Source of the DNA: Epinephelus fuscoguttatus
Lineage: Eukaryota; Chordata; Actinopteri; Perciformes; Serranidae
DNA length: 64,000 nucleotides
Reading direction: 5' to 3'
Assembly (NCBI RefSeq): GCF_011397635.1
Contig: NC_064753.1
Location: 41,025,822-41,089,821, forward strand
Shown here: positions 1 through 35,935 of the stretch, one piece after another
How positions within the stretch are numbered: position 1 is the first letter of the stretch
Layout: the number at the start of each line of letters is the position of its first letter
Translations under genes and position numbers: made by a program
Notes under the pieces: model-generated
Seen by the model: only the letters and a program-made list of their open reading frames with translations
Told to the model about the DNA's origin: nothing
The model's database searches: none

Positions 1-1304
1 ATGAGGCATTTGTGCTTATGTTTATTAAGACAGGGATGTCTTTATGACTGTGAATCAACTGCCCTCACAAAGTGTTGTTTGATTTGTATTTCTATTCTGA
101 CCTTCTTAAATATTGCCTCTGACAAATATATTATAATAAACTAGAATTACCACCTAGCGATTGTGTGTCCCTGCACATCAGTCAAGTTGCAGTTACAGGT
201 TACATCTATATATGTGAAAACAGACATGGATCGATTGCTCATCTGTGACAACCCGAAAACATAATGCCTCTGGCTGCAGCTATCGTCAACACAGAGGCAT
301 AAAAACCTAAAACTACTACTGAAGATAATAAAATCTTGACTAAAATTTAACATTTAAACAATAAACACTAACCTGAAACAAGCAAACCCACTTTGGAAAC
401 TAACTACAATCAAACTGAATTGAAAAAAATAAAAAATAAAATCAAATAATACTAAAAAGGAATGAATATTACAAAACTGTAATAACTCTGCCAGTTGTAT
501 TTATTTTGAACGTCAAATTTATTTTGTACAAAAGTTAATGACTGTTTTCTATTCTTAATCTTTTATACTGATGTTGTAATCCTAAAGCTGTAGAATTGTC
601 CACATAATAACGACAACAAAGAATGGAACTTTTACTTCCAGATCAAAGTCAGTAAACCTTCTTGTCTTTATGCTAAGCTAAGCTAACGGGCTGCTGGCTT
701 TAGTCTCTTGAGAGATATGAGAGTATCCATCTTCTCATCTTAGTCTGTACAAGAGCAAGTTAAGCCTTTTCCTCAAATGTCAAATTATTTCTATAATAAG
801 AAGCATGTTTAGTAGTTTGACTGACTGACTGACAGGTGTTTCAGCCAATCACAGTCAGGCATGGTGGCTGCTCTCACTGCTGTTCCACCCTGGCTTCTTC
901 CTCTTTGATTAAAAGTGGATTTTCTGACTCTAGAAACTGAAAAAGATGGCAGCGAGCAGAAAACCAAAACTCCAGTTTGATAACTTGCGTCCGTGTTTTT
1001 CTACAAATGTCTGTTGATGTTGGCAGGCCTTCGGAGACCTCTTTAAAACAACAATGTCGTTGACCTTGAGCTGAGTAAACAGCCTGTCACAACAAGTGGA
1101 CTTTTTCCACTGGCTGAGTTTCAATATCGCAGCTCAAACAACAGGGAAAAAAAAAAAAGCAAACTCAGAGTCGAGTTTTACAGTCGGTAACAAAAACTGT
1201 CTGGTGGTTTCACTGTCTACATTTCAGCACTACTAGCTTCTGATTGGTCCTTGCATCGTGAGTCTAGTTGTACCATTGGCTGGGTGACCAGAGAGGGTGG
1301 GCCA
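1..1304 (-). other. pacsin3: pacsin3 3' flank: probable 3' UTR with candidate poly(A) signals
   Basis: No further coding exon is visible here. On the minus strand, AATAAA motifs lie at 500-505 and 518-523, about 800 nt after the stop codon, and could end the transcript. A fragment (about 655-790) belongs to the same dispersed repeat family as 30268-30897, so the 3' UTR may contain a MITE piece. The true end cannot be fixed from sequence alone. Confidence 0.4.
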
Positions 1305-23006
<21,702 letters not shown>

Positions 23007-24103
23007 TTTGGGGTCGGTCTTACAGCACAGAATGATGGCGGCTTCAGAAAATACTGCAGAGAAAGAGAGACAAAGAATACCATTTAATACATGAAGCTGA
23101 TTTGAAGTGATAATCAGAGCTGTTACTGATGGTGATTTTTTTGTAGTAATTCAGATTTATCTTGACCCAGATGGAAGTACACCGACATCTATGCATTTTT
23201 CATGGCACCTTATACCCAGTTAAGTGCAGTTCAAAGGGCCCCAGTGCAAACTAAGTGACAAGTGACTGACATAAGAGAAGGAAGAACATAAATAAGAACA
23301 ATTAAACAACAGGCACAAAAAGCTTGAAAGAAAGTGCACCTAAAATTTTCCTTGTCAACAGCTGTTGAGATCAAGACTTTGAAATTAAATTTTTAAAACA
23401 AAGTGGTCGTCCTTTAAGCGCTTTAGAAATTTGAATTCAAATAGCTAGAATTCTAGTTATTTTACTATAAAAAGTTTTTTTTTTATTTACACTTTATACA
23501 GTTTAACTTTTTTCTTTAGTGCTTCTTTTATATAATTACTTTTATTTCATTGCCATTGTTTGCATTCACACTAATATTCCAATATAATATACTGAATTTG
23601 ATATGTGTAATGTAAAAAGCATATTCTGTTTAGATATTCTGAATTAGGCCTTGTTTCAAATTTAGCAGCAAGGCTGGGGTGGAGATGAATGCTCAAAAGA
23701 AAAGCCAATATCTGTTGTCAGAGGATGAAAAACATCTACTTTTAAACATTATGAAAGACTTTGATAAACACGTTTTTGGATATGCAGAGATATCATAATG
23801 CTGACTTTTCATAAAGGTGGAAGGACCGAAAGAGGGAGGCTGTGTTTGCACAGTCCAACAAGTCCACCACTTAGTGGAAACTTTGAAAAAATGCATTTTG
23901 ATGCAAAGAAGGAAAATGACGAGCAGCTCCAGCTGTTCCACTGCTCCATATTTTGTCGTGAAAAATATGTTTGGGCACATTAATCGGAGCATGCACAGCT
24001 GCATGTAAACGTGAATAATAGTGGAATATTCATTTTCATTAACTGTAAGTAGTTTAATGGGGATGTTGTCTTTTCTGAATAACAGTAAAAACCTGACTAT
24101 TCT

Positions 24104-24304
24104 GGGGCGTCGGTGGCTTAGTGGTAGAGCAGGCGCCCCATGTACAAGGCTGTTGCCGCAGCGGCCCAGGTTCGAATCCAGCCTGTGGCCCTTTGCGGCA
24201 TGTCATCCCCCCTTCTCTCTCGCCCCCTTTCACGCTTACCTGTCCTGTCCATTAAAGGCAAAATGCCAAAAAAAATCTTGAAAAAAAACAAAAAAAACAA
24301 CAAC
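24104..24304 (+). repeat. Young tRNA-derived SINE with target duplication
   Basis: Box A-like GTGGCTTAGTGGTAGAGCAG and box B GGTTCGAATCC head the element, which ends in an A-rich tail. It is flanked by perfect 14-bp duplications AACCTGACTATTCT at 24090-24103 and 24305-24318. It is a SINE and not a tRNA gene: the body does not fold past the B box and it is retroposed. Confidence 0.9.
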
Positions 24305-24811
24305 AACCTGACTATTCTGTGCATGTAAACATTGTCTGTTTCTAATCTAGTTTTATTTAGATAGCTGAATACCTTTTCATACATTTTCGTGTGTAGTGTG
24401 GAGGGGTCTGCAACTACATTTCAGTGTGCTGTACTGTATTGTATAACTAATATAAAATCTTAAAAACAACTTTGAAAAAGAAAAAAAACTAAATCTAAAC
24501 ATAGTTCATGTGAAATAAATGAAAAGAAAATATAAAAACATGCATTGTTTATGTAGAGGGGTCAACTAAAAAAAAAAATTTGTCCTCTGTTTCGGGCATC
24601 AAACCCGTGACCTTCCAGTCTCACTGCTTCACTGTACGCAGCTCTACAGTTTCAGCCTCTGTCAAACTGCAGCTCCACGTCAGTCGACACAGAAAGCTAA
24701 AGACTCTTCACCGCTCGCTGCACACAGGGCTGTTTGCTCCACATCACTGCCCAATTTCTCCTACACACACAACTGGACTGTGTGTGTCCTACAAACACTG
24801 ACTCCCCGTCT

Positions 24812-24837
24812 CACACACACACACACACACACACACA
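24812..24837. repeat. (CA)13 microsatellite
   Basis: Perfect CA run. Confidence 0.9.
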
Positions 24838-26030
24838 TCCGCTCTGTTACCAAGACAGGAATCTGTGTCAGTCAGTTTGTCCGTCCACAATGGATCTCTT
24901 TCATCAGAGAAGACTCTCAAACATTTGTACTGAACCGTCTGATAACTCACAGCTACAAATTATTTTAACTGTGTAATGTCTCTGCCTCTTCATCTTCAAC
25001 AAAACCAAGACTCAAACTGCCAGAACGAGGGACAAGACACACAACTGTGCTGTAACTTAAAGGTGCCCTGCAGAGTTTCTTGAAGACAAACAAAAGCTAT
25101 GTTAACATTCTGTGTTCACCACCAGTACAGTTCACCAGAACTCTTCAGGTGTATCTCTGAGGTCTAACAAATGTATTAAAAGCATTTTCTTCCTCCTACA
25201 AGATTAGCAATGCTGATATGTAAAGTATATTATGCCCTGCATGGTTTACATTCATGTTTACTTGCTACCTGTCTTCTTCTTCTTCCCTGCCTATGTTGGT
25301 ACATACCTGCATATATTAACTTACTACCACCACCTGTAGATAAGTGGAAACGTGCGAAACCAGGCATCCTGATCTGATACTTGTACCACCTTAACCGGCC
25401 CTTTAAGATGCTGTGGCTTTACTCAGAGCTCCTTCCAGATGTCTTAAACGGCACATTCAGACACAGACTACCTCGCCTGGTATGGGGACACTAGAGCCCC
25501 CCTCTGGACCCAGACCTGGGAGTGGGGAGCTTGCCAGCGAGCGTCTGCTGGCCGGGCCTTGGACCACGTTGCCCGGTCAGGTTCAGCCTGAGTGAATAAC
25601 ATGGAGCCGCCACCCTGTGGGCCTACCACCCACACAGGGTGTGTTGGGTGCTGGGTGGCAGGCAGGGGTGCTGTACATCTTTGCGCATGAGATAAACAAA
25701 ACATGGTCCCACTTAAAGAAAAACAGATCCACAGCACTACAACACTGCTATTTTGTTCAGTACTAACACTATCCAGAAGGTTTCCAACAACACCCAGAGA
25801 AATCTCTATCAGATGCCGTCTGTGTCATTTGGTTGTCAGCGCTTTTCAGTGGCATCATATCCCCACTGCGCATGTGTCAGGGTTATGTTTGTCCTCCAGA
25901 TGCTGTTATGAATTGACTTTTTATCCAGCTTTAAGAAATATTTTTGAGATACAGATCTTGATTGTTTATTCCAACATGGTTTAACTGGATGAAGGATTCC
26001 AATCATCAGACATCTACGTCTCAAATTATC

Positions 26031-26430
26031 AGAGAAACAAGCTGAGCAAATGTTAGTGGCAGCTTAGCATCAGCCCATCATGCCGAACAGCGTCTGAGAA
26101 ACACACATTTTTACAGTGAAACTGCTTTATTCAGTGTTTTTAACCAGTTTATCACCAGGATGGTTTGTTTTGGAGAGGAGGAGACCTCTGGAGATATTCC
26201 TACTCCTGAACGTCTGGATCTTAAGTTATCAGAGAAAAAAGGGTGAGCACATATTAGCAAAGAGCTGGACTAGCAGGCCCTCCAAAACAACCTGAAGAGA
26301 AACACTGATTTGAAATGTGAAACTGATTTATTCAGCGTTTTCAAAGGTTTTAATCACCTGGTCTGTTTGTTTTGGAGAGGAAGAAACCTCTGCAGATAAC
26401 TCGCCTCCTGAACGATGAACACTGAAGGAA
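26031..26430. repeat. Tandem duplication, period about 200 bp
   Basis: Two diverged units. TATCAGAGAAA recurs at 26027 and 26227. TTTGTTTTGGAGAGGA and ACCTCTG recur once per unit, as does a CTGATTTATTCAG-like segment. Confidence 0.65.
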
Positions 26431-27518
26431 TCCTACCTGGGAGAAACTGACTCTTATGACAACACCACTCTGTGTTTTGTTATTGTTTCAACTGTTATCT
26501 TAGTAACAGAGAATCACATATTGTGCGTTTAAGAGAGAAAAACAAATGTTTATTTGTATCTAGAAGTCAAAATCTGCTACACTGTGATCTGTAGTTTTCA
26601 GCATCTATATTTTGTTGTTGTTTTGAAAGAGACCTCCAGCAACATAAAATTACATATTGTACATTTAAGAGACAAAACATCTGTATCTATAAATTACAAC
26701 CTCTCCTGACACCAAAAGTGTACACTACAGTAAGCCCTCAAGTTTTTATGGTGGACTCTTCCAGAGGAGTTATTAGAGGAGTGTCATGACAGAGTAGACT
26801 AAACCTATGTTGTAAGCTAATTTGACAGTTTAATCACTCTAAAGCACTTTGTTCTACAGCAACAAGGCTCGACTTGACAAGACAGTGAGAAGTTCCTGGT
26901 TATTTTTCCTCCTCTCTGTAATTGATAATGTTCTCTAACTGTAAAAGACTCCCAAAATAACAGCAGTGGCTGAAGATGTGCACTGGGAGCAGGCTGGCGC
27001 TAAATTAGACGCTGGGTACAACAGTAGCCTTGGTGAGCTCTGCAGGGAACAATGTGGGAGTGAGTCTAAGTAAACTCTACAGTTAGTTCAGACTCCAGAG
27101 GAAGGACTTGCACTTACTTGTGCTACATGCTAACGCCAGACTGAGCCTTGAATAAAAGAGATCAGGCTTAATATGTATGTGTAGGTGTGTCTGTTGTGTG
27201 TCTCAGGAGACAAGCGGCATTAAAGATTAGCCAAATGCTGACGTTTAACAACACAACAACACAACATTGCACCTCTCAGACACTGCAGCTAATCCCATTC
27301 AGACAGCTGAGCTCTAATTTTCTGTCCGCACTGTGAACACTGCACAGGTGGAGGCAACAGAAGGACAGTCGTGTGTGTGCATCTGCGGGTGTCACAGGTG
27401 AATGATAAGTATGCTAGCAGCGGTGGTATCTGCCACCAGCATGCTGGAACATGAGTGAGAATGAGAAAACTGACTTCGCTATGGATCGCTAATTACTGCT
27501 GCTATATCCTACAGGACA

Positions 27519-27521
<3 letters not shown>

Positions 27522-27558
<37 letters not shown>
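27522..27558. repeat. (TG)18 microsatellite
   Basis: Perfect TG run. Confidence 0.9.
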
Positions 27559-27560
<2 letters not shown>

Positions 27561-28539
27561 TATCTGGGTGCGGCTCATTGAAAGCAAGTAGGTTTGGCTG
27601 CTTACACTTGTATCACCTCCGTACCTGGTGGAGGTGTGCAGACACTGACAAAAGAAATAAGCAGCTTAAAAGTCAACAGAGAGCTACCGTTCACCACAAC
27701 TTGCTTTATACAAACCAGAAAACTCAGCCACAATTTCACAACAAACCACTGTGATGGTCGACGACATTCAAACACCAACAGCACTGCATTACAAGAGCTG
27801 GGGCCTGCTCTTTAAAACTAACAGTATTTATTCTAGTATTTCTAATATGTTCATAGTGACAACACCAATGCTGCCTCAGCTAAAAACTCACTGTACAGAA
27901 GACATGCAGATGTACAAGTCAAGACAAACTTGATCAATCTCTCATGGTACTAAAACCAGGTCTAGTTTCTGCCTGAATTTAGTTATAACATTGTACACTA
28001 CAGTTGCACGATGTGAGGAAAATCTAAGATGTGCAATAATGTTGTTCAATTGATGCCGATATGACTATGACAAATAAACAGCTATACAGATCTTTCTGCT
28101 TTAACAGGTACACTGCTAACATCCCAAACACTGAATAGCCTATATCGACTGAATAAAGAAATACAATATTTTGCACATGCATATTCTACTTGCCAAAGTG
28201 TATGCATATTGGGTATGACTTTAGTGGTTAATTAATAAAAATGCAGCAGTAAAACAACTGGAAAAGGGTACCTGAGCACCTGCTGTTCAAGAATATTGTG
28301 GATTTTGCTGAGAACATTTTTTTTTATATATACAACCTTTAAAATCTGTCTATGCAGAAAGTAATAGTTTATTGTTGTGATTTTAGCATCTAATTCTTAA
28401 AAATGCTGCAATAAAAAACAAGAAAGTAACGACAGATGTAGACCTTCATATTTCAACAAAGACATCTTCATGGCCATTCAAGTATACCAGCAGATTAGTG
28501 AGTTTACAAGGTGCACATGAACGCACCATGAAGTCCCTG

Positions 28540-28870
28540 TTCCTGTGTGAGTGTCAAACTCATACTATATAGTGCGCCAGAAAAAGATTTAATACGTCCC
28601 AATACATAGTATGTCAAATGCAGTATGCCAAAAATACCAGGATGTTCTACTACATCTGATCCGGTCCTACTACATCCAGTGACTGGCGTTTGTTTTATCA
28701 ACAAGGTAACGGATATAAAAGCAAGAGCTTCAAAATTAAGGGCGTAATGTTATGAGAAAGCAGTACGTCCCGATTGTGCGCATACTGCATGCAACAGTAT
28801 GTACTTTTTAAGGGCAGCTGCAGTACGTACTAAAAGTAAAAAGAAAAAGTATGCAATTCGGAACGCACTC
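28540..28870. mobile_element. Probable MITE remnant
   Basis: The segment is dense in AGTATG/CATACT and TACGTCC/GTACGTA words in both orientations and ends with GTATGCAATTCGGAACGCAC, a sequence I associate with fish non-autonomous DNA transposons. Boundaries are approximate. Confidence 0.35.
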
Positions 28871-30267
28871 AAAGACAGATCCTACGGGACAGACGCAGCA
28901 CGACCAAAAATGACACCAAAATAAAACGTTTTTGATTTCATGACAAATCATTTCAGTACCCACCAGTCTGGCTCAAAGCCTTCTGAGATTTACTCTAAAC
29001 GGAAAATATACCACATTCTGCACTTTTTGGACCGGTGTAAATAAAATTATTTTTTCTATTCATCTTGTCTCTGGTAGTCTTCTGCGTATGTTGACTGCGC
29101 ATGTTCATACCGCAAAGACAATGAAATTATGATTTCTTGTTAAGCACATAAAGAGCTGGTTATAAGGTATCAACTGTCTTGAGTCACAACAGTCCCATAA
29201 ACTGTGACGTGTATAGTTTCAGTCTGAGTGTACCCGCCACAGTTCACTGGACTGGCATGACTCAGCTGGTACTGAATACTTAAACTAGAGATAGGGAGGT
29301 GGTCTTGGTCCCTGGAAATACCGATATTAATCACTAATATTTTGTTATTATTTCTTCCATGGGCCCTAAGAGGAGGCAGAAGGTCAGATGTTCAGTTAAA
29401 AGTGCTGTTTGGTTTGTGTCCATGAGACCCCCATCATCTTTCCCATGGCTCTGTGTGTGAGCTTTTCTGTATGTTTACATTCCTCAAACACTGATCATGA
29501 ACTTGGGTTCAATCCCCTCTGCTCCTCTCTACACGGACACACACGCGCCACCCCAGGCCTCAGACCATCCTGGAGGTCAAGGACCTGCTGGAGCTGTAGG
29601 CAGTATGGTCAGAGTGCGGAGAGGGGAAAGGAGAGATTGTATGAGGCATATGAGCCAATGTGAGCCAATGTGTTCTAAAGGTGATCAATTATCATGTATG
29701 AGAGAGGATCTGAAGATGATGGATCTGTTTAGGACAGGCTGCCATTTCTAGAAACTCACACATGAGCTTGGATGGTAATAAAAAAGTGTCTACTCTTTCA
29801 TTCTTTCATTTTTAAACAATCCATATGCCTGTTTAAATTTTGCTGGTTTGTTATTAGGGAGGTTTCAGATTCATACTGTCTGTCTCTCATCCTCTACCCT
29901 ATTTTTAGGACACACATTGAGAAGAGGCCAGAGTTTTATCAAGATGTTGAAAATACTGCAGACTCAACAGAACATGAAACCACTTTTTTTCCACTTCACA
30001 ATATACAGTCATAATAAAATAAAGTTATTAACAAGCCATCCAAATACCCTTAGGTTATGACAGTAAAAACACAACTCATAATTTGCTGAGTACTTAATAA
30101 ATTACAAAATGACCAAGTAACGTAACACTGCTGCTGCTCCCTTTTATTGAGCTGTAAAACACACCGCAGCAACATCTTGATGAATGTTAAACATAATTCA
30201 CTGACTTGTCATTTTAGAGGCGAAATGCAGATTTGGCAGCAAGTAGCGAGGATTGAGATGTCCAGTT

Positions 30268-30897
30268 TAAGGATGAGTTTGACATTCTGGGAAATACACT
30301 TACACTTTCTTGCCAAGAGTTAAATAAGAAGACTGATACCAGGCTCGTGTCTGTACGCTAAGCATGAAGTTACTGCCAGCAGCCAGCTCACTTAGGTTAA
30401 AGCATAGAGACAAGAAATATGGGGAAACAGCCATCTTGGCTCCATCCAAAGGTAACAAAATCCACCTACCAGTACCTTGAAAGCTCATTAATTAACATGT
30501 CATATATTGTTTGTTTAATTTGTACAAAAACCAAAGTGTAAAAAAGAGAATTTGCCATTTTGTGGGGGGATTATGTCACAAACTATTTCTTGGCTTTGGC
30601 AAGATATGGTGTTTACATAACGTTTGTACGCCTCTGCTTTGGTACGGATTGACCAAATGAGATATAAGATGTTATTTCATGAGCTTTCCATGAGCTGGAA
30701 TGTGGATATTATTACTTTTGGACAGAGCCAGACTAGCCTTTTCCCCCTGTTTCCAATCTTTATGCTAAGCTAAGCTAACTGGCTGTTGGCAGTGGATCCA
30801 TAAGTGCCATACAAACTTGAAAGCATATTCAAACTTCTCTACCTCTCATCAAGAAGGTGAATAGGTGGATTTCCCAAAATATCAAACTTTTCCTTTA
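30268..30897. mobile_element. Non-autonomous DNA element, AAGGATGAGTTTGACATT ends
   Basis: Left end AAGGATGAGTTTGACATTCT and right end, inverted, AAAGGAAAAGTTTGATATTT form terminal inverted repeats of about 33 bp with few mismatches. Related fragments are at about 655-790 and 11570-11877. Confidence 0.65.
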
Positions 30898-33800
30898 CAC
30901 ATCTGCTCTCCGGGTTTTCAAGCACCCAGGTTATAAATCATCTCTCTCCTCCAGACATATACACACTGTAGTGTTTGAATTATAGAGAAGAACTGTCACT
31001 TAAAATGGTGACTGGGGCCCACAATCTGTTTTATTTGCCCTGTATTTCTGTTACAACTTATGACGGGGCTTCTATGACCTCAGGAATCACTTAAAACTTC
31101 ATCATCAGTTCTGCTTTTGTCTCAGGAATGTTTGCGTAAATACAGCCCCTGGTTTCATTTCCATTTAGTCCCTTAACCATCTAAAGGCATCCAAAAACTA
31201 CAGGTTGGTCCTCAATCCAAAGCTGGGCAGCAGACTGTCAGGCCTGAGCGACAGAGAACAGGAGGACCGTTGAAAGAGGGTAAAAGTGTTGGAAGGAACG
31301 CTGAAAGACGAGAGGAATAAGAGAGTAGACCTTGTGACGAGGGATGTGCAGGAGAACACAAACTCCGTGAGGAATGAGCCAAGTGTTGCTCGCCACCTCT
31401 GTGTGGAAAAGTAATGTGAAATAGAGACGGAAGTTTACGAGCTGAAGAGACACAGCGGGGCAGTGAGGAAGAGGAGGAGGAGGTTTGATAGCACAACACA
31501 CAAGCATCTTCTGATGTGGTTTCTGTATCACAGAAACAGATTAAAAGGACACATGGAGCTGGTTTGTCGAGCTCACATCAATGAAGGAGAAGTGTGTACA
31601 AAATACGAATGCAGCCAAATAAATGACTCAGCTATCAAATGACATTAACAAGGGAATTCTACACCTCTACTTCTCTTTGTGCTGGTGTACAGTACTGAGG
31701 CGGGGCTGTCTCACCAGTCACTTTAGCTTGTAGGTCTGTATTTTTAAAGACTGCCCAATCTTTTGTCTGACATTTAGCCTGGTTCAAGACCTCTGATTGT
31801 TCCTCATATCTCCAACATTTTGCAGGGCCTGGTTGGAAACAACAACTCAGCCAATCAGAGTTTTAATAGTGGGATTAAATGCAGACAAAATCATCTGTCT
31901 TGGCCAAAAAATGTGGTGAGACTGTGCTATGAAAATGCCGATAAGCACCCGTATGAGCTGACTTACAAAACTTTACTTATTGAAACAACAATTCTTAAAT
32001 CTGCCTTATATCTGTCATTGAAATGAACCACTCCACAAACGCTACCACAGCTTCCATGTCAGCCAACAAGAGAATTTTGACCTGATGATGGCATGAGATG
32101 AAAAGTCAGGGGATCTCAAAAAGCTTTACTGGGAGTAGACTATTAGCAGTTTATATTCTACTGAAGTTTTGATGTCATGACTCTGGGTTTCTGTGTGAAC
32201 CTATTCACAACTGCTGTAAATCCAAGCTGAATCCAAGATTATCGGTGCAGTTTTTCTTAAAACGTTATGGTCTGCCTTGTGTGTTTTTGCTTTAGGGCTC
32301 TACTTGCAACACAACTTAAAACCATTTTGTGGAGTTAGGACATCTTTTAAAGGCCTTTATGGTTGCAAATCAGTGGTATAGCTACAGATCTGTCATCCAA
32401 ACTACCACATGAAAAACCACTTGTTTCTGTTCCCAGTACAACACCATTGGCTGGGTGGATGCTACTGTCAGATAAATAACAATAAACAAAAAAATCAAAA
32501 GCTGATTCAGTCATTTCCCAATCAAAGCACAGTGTGATTTACTTCACTTTTATGTCTTAGTTTAAACTTCTTTTACAGTCCATGAGCATAAAGAGGATCA
32601 GAGAGATGAAACTCTGTCAGTCATGTCAATAAAGGTATTCTAAAAAGCAATGTATAGACTCATACAACAGTAATGTCTCTCAATCATCATTAATGATCCA
32701 CTAGAAGTGTGTCGCCATGTAATTATCTGCAGAGACTCTGCCCTCTGTATTTTTTTATTTTCTGCATTTTGCAGTGTTCGAGATGCTTCTTGCAGGTAGG
32801 GTTGGGGAGGGCTGCTCTGATAACGGCAATATTGCACACTACTGACAAGCCAACTGCAGGGAATAGCAAGCCACTGACACAACAGCTTTACTCACTTTTT
32901 TTCCTCCTGGGAGCACCACGTATTTAAACCATGATATAAATGCCAGCTGAGCAATGCAAATTTGCCACTTGTAGTTTTTTTTACTTGTCACCGAGCCTTG
33001 AAAAATATTCAACTTTGGGTAAAACGCTGCAGGTGCTTATCACTGTCACTTTTTAAGCAAACATTCAATCACAGTGGAGGAGGGGTGGTACCCAAGAGCT
33101 CATCCAGATGAGGATGCTGGGCTTAGATAAGAGGCAGAAGTGCTGCAAAGCTCTCCCAACCCCAGAGGACTACTGCGGAGCTCCACTGGCTTTCTGTAGG
33201 GTGTACTTTTCTTTTTCTAGATTATTTTAGTAATAGTCAGTATCACTGCTAGATGAGCAGACACATATCTACACATATGCACACACATACAAACAGACAG
33301 AGACAGAAGATCTATGCTCTATGTGTGATGAGACTAAAGCAGAGGAGCAGAATTGGGTTTAAACTACTATATCATCCCTGCAGCTTGTTCAAAACTAAAA
33401 TTTTTGTTGTTACAGAAAAAGTAAAGTACCGAAAAAGGTACCGCTGGGTATCAAATTCCAGGAACTAGAACCAATCGGTGCTGGTGTCAGTTCAACTGTA
33501 AATGGTACCCCACCCCAAGCACAGGTGAGGTTGGGACATTATACAAAGGTAGTGACCAAGTGCAAGACTGGCAGCAGCACACATCCAAGAGGAAGTTATG
33601 AAAAATGCGGACAAAGCACCGAAACTACACAAATATAACGAGACGAAATGTTAAGCGGACAAAGCTTGTTCCAAAACGAGAGTAAAAACGGGGTTGGCTT
33701 TTACTTTCACTTTTGCTGGCGGGTACTGAAGGTGAGGATGAGGATGAAGAGCTATGAGTTGGCCTGTTTCTGATGAGCAGGTAGGTGCCAGTGGTTGGCT

Positions 33801-35935
33801 TAGCCAGCTTGCTTAAGTATCATCTTATCCATTAAAAGTACAGTAGTTTGCAGTATTCATAAGCAGTGTAGGAAGGAGGGGCCAAGTTTGAATGTCTTGT
33901 TTACACACAGTAACCAACAGTTCCTGCACAGCAGATCTTAAATACACAATACAGAGATATCTGGATCCAATACAGGCGTGCCAAAGAGGTGGGTGATGGT
34001 AGCAGAGAGTCATGGGAGACAGAAAGAGATTCTGGTTGTTGGTTTATAGAGAAATGGGTCAGGCCAGTGAAAAGGAGAAGGAGGAGGGGAGAGACCAGCT
34101 GAGGGAGGGATGAGGAGGAGGGAGTGACGGATAGAGAGGCAGGTCCAGACCTCATAAGCTCCACTGGAAAAACTCGCAGTCATTAATCTGATTAATGTAC
34201 ACCAACAGTTTCCCTGCAGCCAGGCTGTGTCTATATGCTTCTACATATGAAGCATGTGGAGGCCTGTATGAGTTTTAGTCTGTAAGCTGCTCTACTATGT
34301 CTACATTCCAGGAGAGTATGTGAGAGTATGTACAGTAGGTAACCATCAGGGCCTGGAGGCTTCAAACATCTATAAACAGAAATGCCTTTTGAGATACTTT
34401 TTTGCTCCAGCTGCTGTTTCTCTGCCAGCAGCTGGCTGTATATCAGAGCCTGGGAAACAGCTGTGTGCCAGAGCGCTGCTGTCCCAAATGAAAGACTCAC
34501 TGTGTAAAGAAAGAAAATGATAACCATGCTCACAACGATCACAAAATGACTGCTGCTGGCAAAAATAAAGCACATTATGGGTTACTCTGAAAGCCACCCT
34601 GCTTTGTTTCAACTATATGCCGCTTGAAAAACAACAGAGGTAAGTCAGAAGTTTGTAAATGTAGTGTTTTGCAGTGAATCACTTCTTGGATTAACTTGTC
34701 CTCAAGCTGTTTTATTAGCCTTGTTTCCATGTTACAACCCACTGCACAGTGTGTGGCTCGGCTGTAAATGAAGCTTCACTTAAATGCCAACAGGAGGACT
34801 TGATTCTCACTGCTCCTCCAGCCTTTCTGACGTCACAATGGCACAGACATGCTGAGTGAGGAGTGAAGACTATCACACTTTTCACACAGAGATTGTGCTA
34901 TAGGGCATCTACAAAGTCCCCTCTTTATGTTGTCTATGCTTTTTTACACAGAACCAAACAACTGCACCATCATGCCAACCCAGTGTGTGATTTTAGACAG
35001 CATGCCAACATCATGACGCAGGCATGACATGTAACACAACAGCATCGACCTCTAGTGTGACAGACAACATACAGTACGTGCGCAACGCTCTCTAAACAAT
35101 AACAATACCACACAGTAATGACAATAACTTACTGTCCCTGTTATATGGCAGCTGAGCTCGTCCTCTGCTCAGAAGATAAGAAACCCCCAGACCTCATTGT
35201 CTGCCCAATTTGTGGACATTTTCAGCTGCTGTTCCTCTTCTTCGAATTAGCTGCTAACTGCTTCTAGCTGCTTTTTAAGTCTCCCTACGGTGGGTTGCGC
35301 ACATTATTGCACATCTTATCAAAACATCAGACCCATCCTTTTCTGCCAGCTGTCCCTTTTACACAGATGTGAATTTGGCACTGTTAGTACCTCCACCAGC
35401 AGCCTTAAGGAGAGACAACTCTGTCCCCTCATTCTGCGATTGTGCCTTATATAAAGACCAACAAGGCAGAATAACAGCACAAATTTCCCACCTTGAGCAG
35501 GCAGTGTAAAAATGGCTTATGAGAATGTAAGAAGAAAGAAATCCTTCAGCAGCTTCATATCCTGTAACAGCAACACGTTCCAGACAAAAATGTCATTAGT
35601 AAATATTGTCAGACTGCTGTCAAATACAGCAATGCAACCACACGAAAATATACTCACTACTATATCAAAGAACAATACAAAGGTATGTTTCTGTTTGCAC
35701 ACTTTAAAAGCCAGAGGATGGAATAAAAAGTAATCCATTAACACTTTGAATTCTCAGTGGTCTCAACTGGTGACCGTGAATGTTGACAAGCTTCCATACT
35801 AAGAAAATGTCCTGCAGGGAACTTCCAGTTTGCTGATAAAGTAGTTGGACGCATGATGAAACCGCGCTCCCGGGTTAATCGCAGTTCACCCACCAAATAA
35901 CTCGAAAACTTGAATTTTATTAGTGAAATGGGTAA

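Noticed and set aside
24104..24190. tRNA-like sequence with good A and B boxes.
   Set aside because: Flanked by target duplications, with an A-rich tail and relatives at 53545 and 10985, so it is a SINE head and not a tRNA gene.
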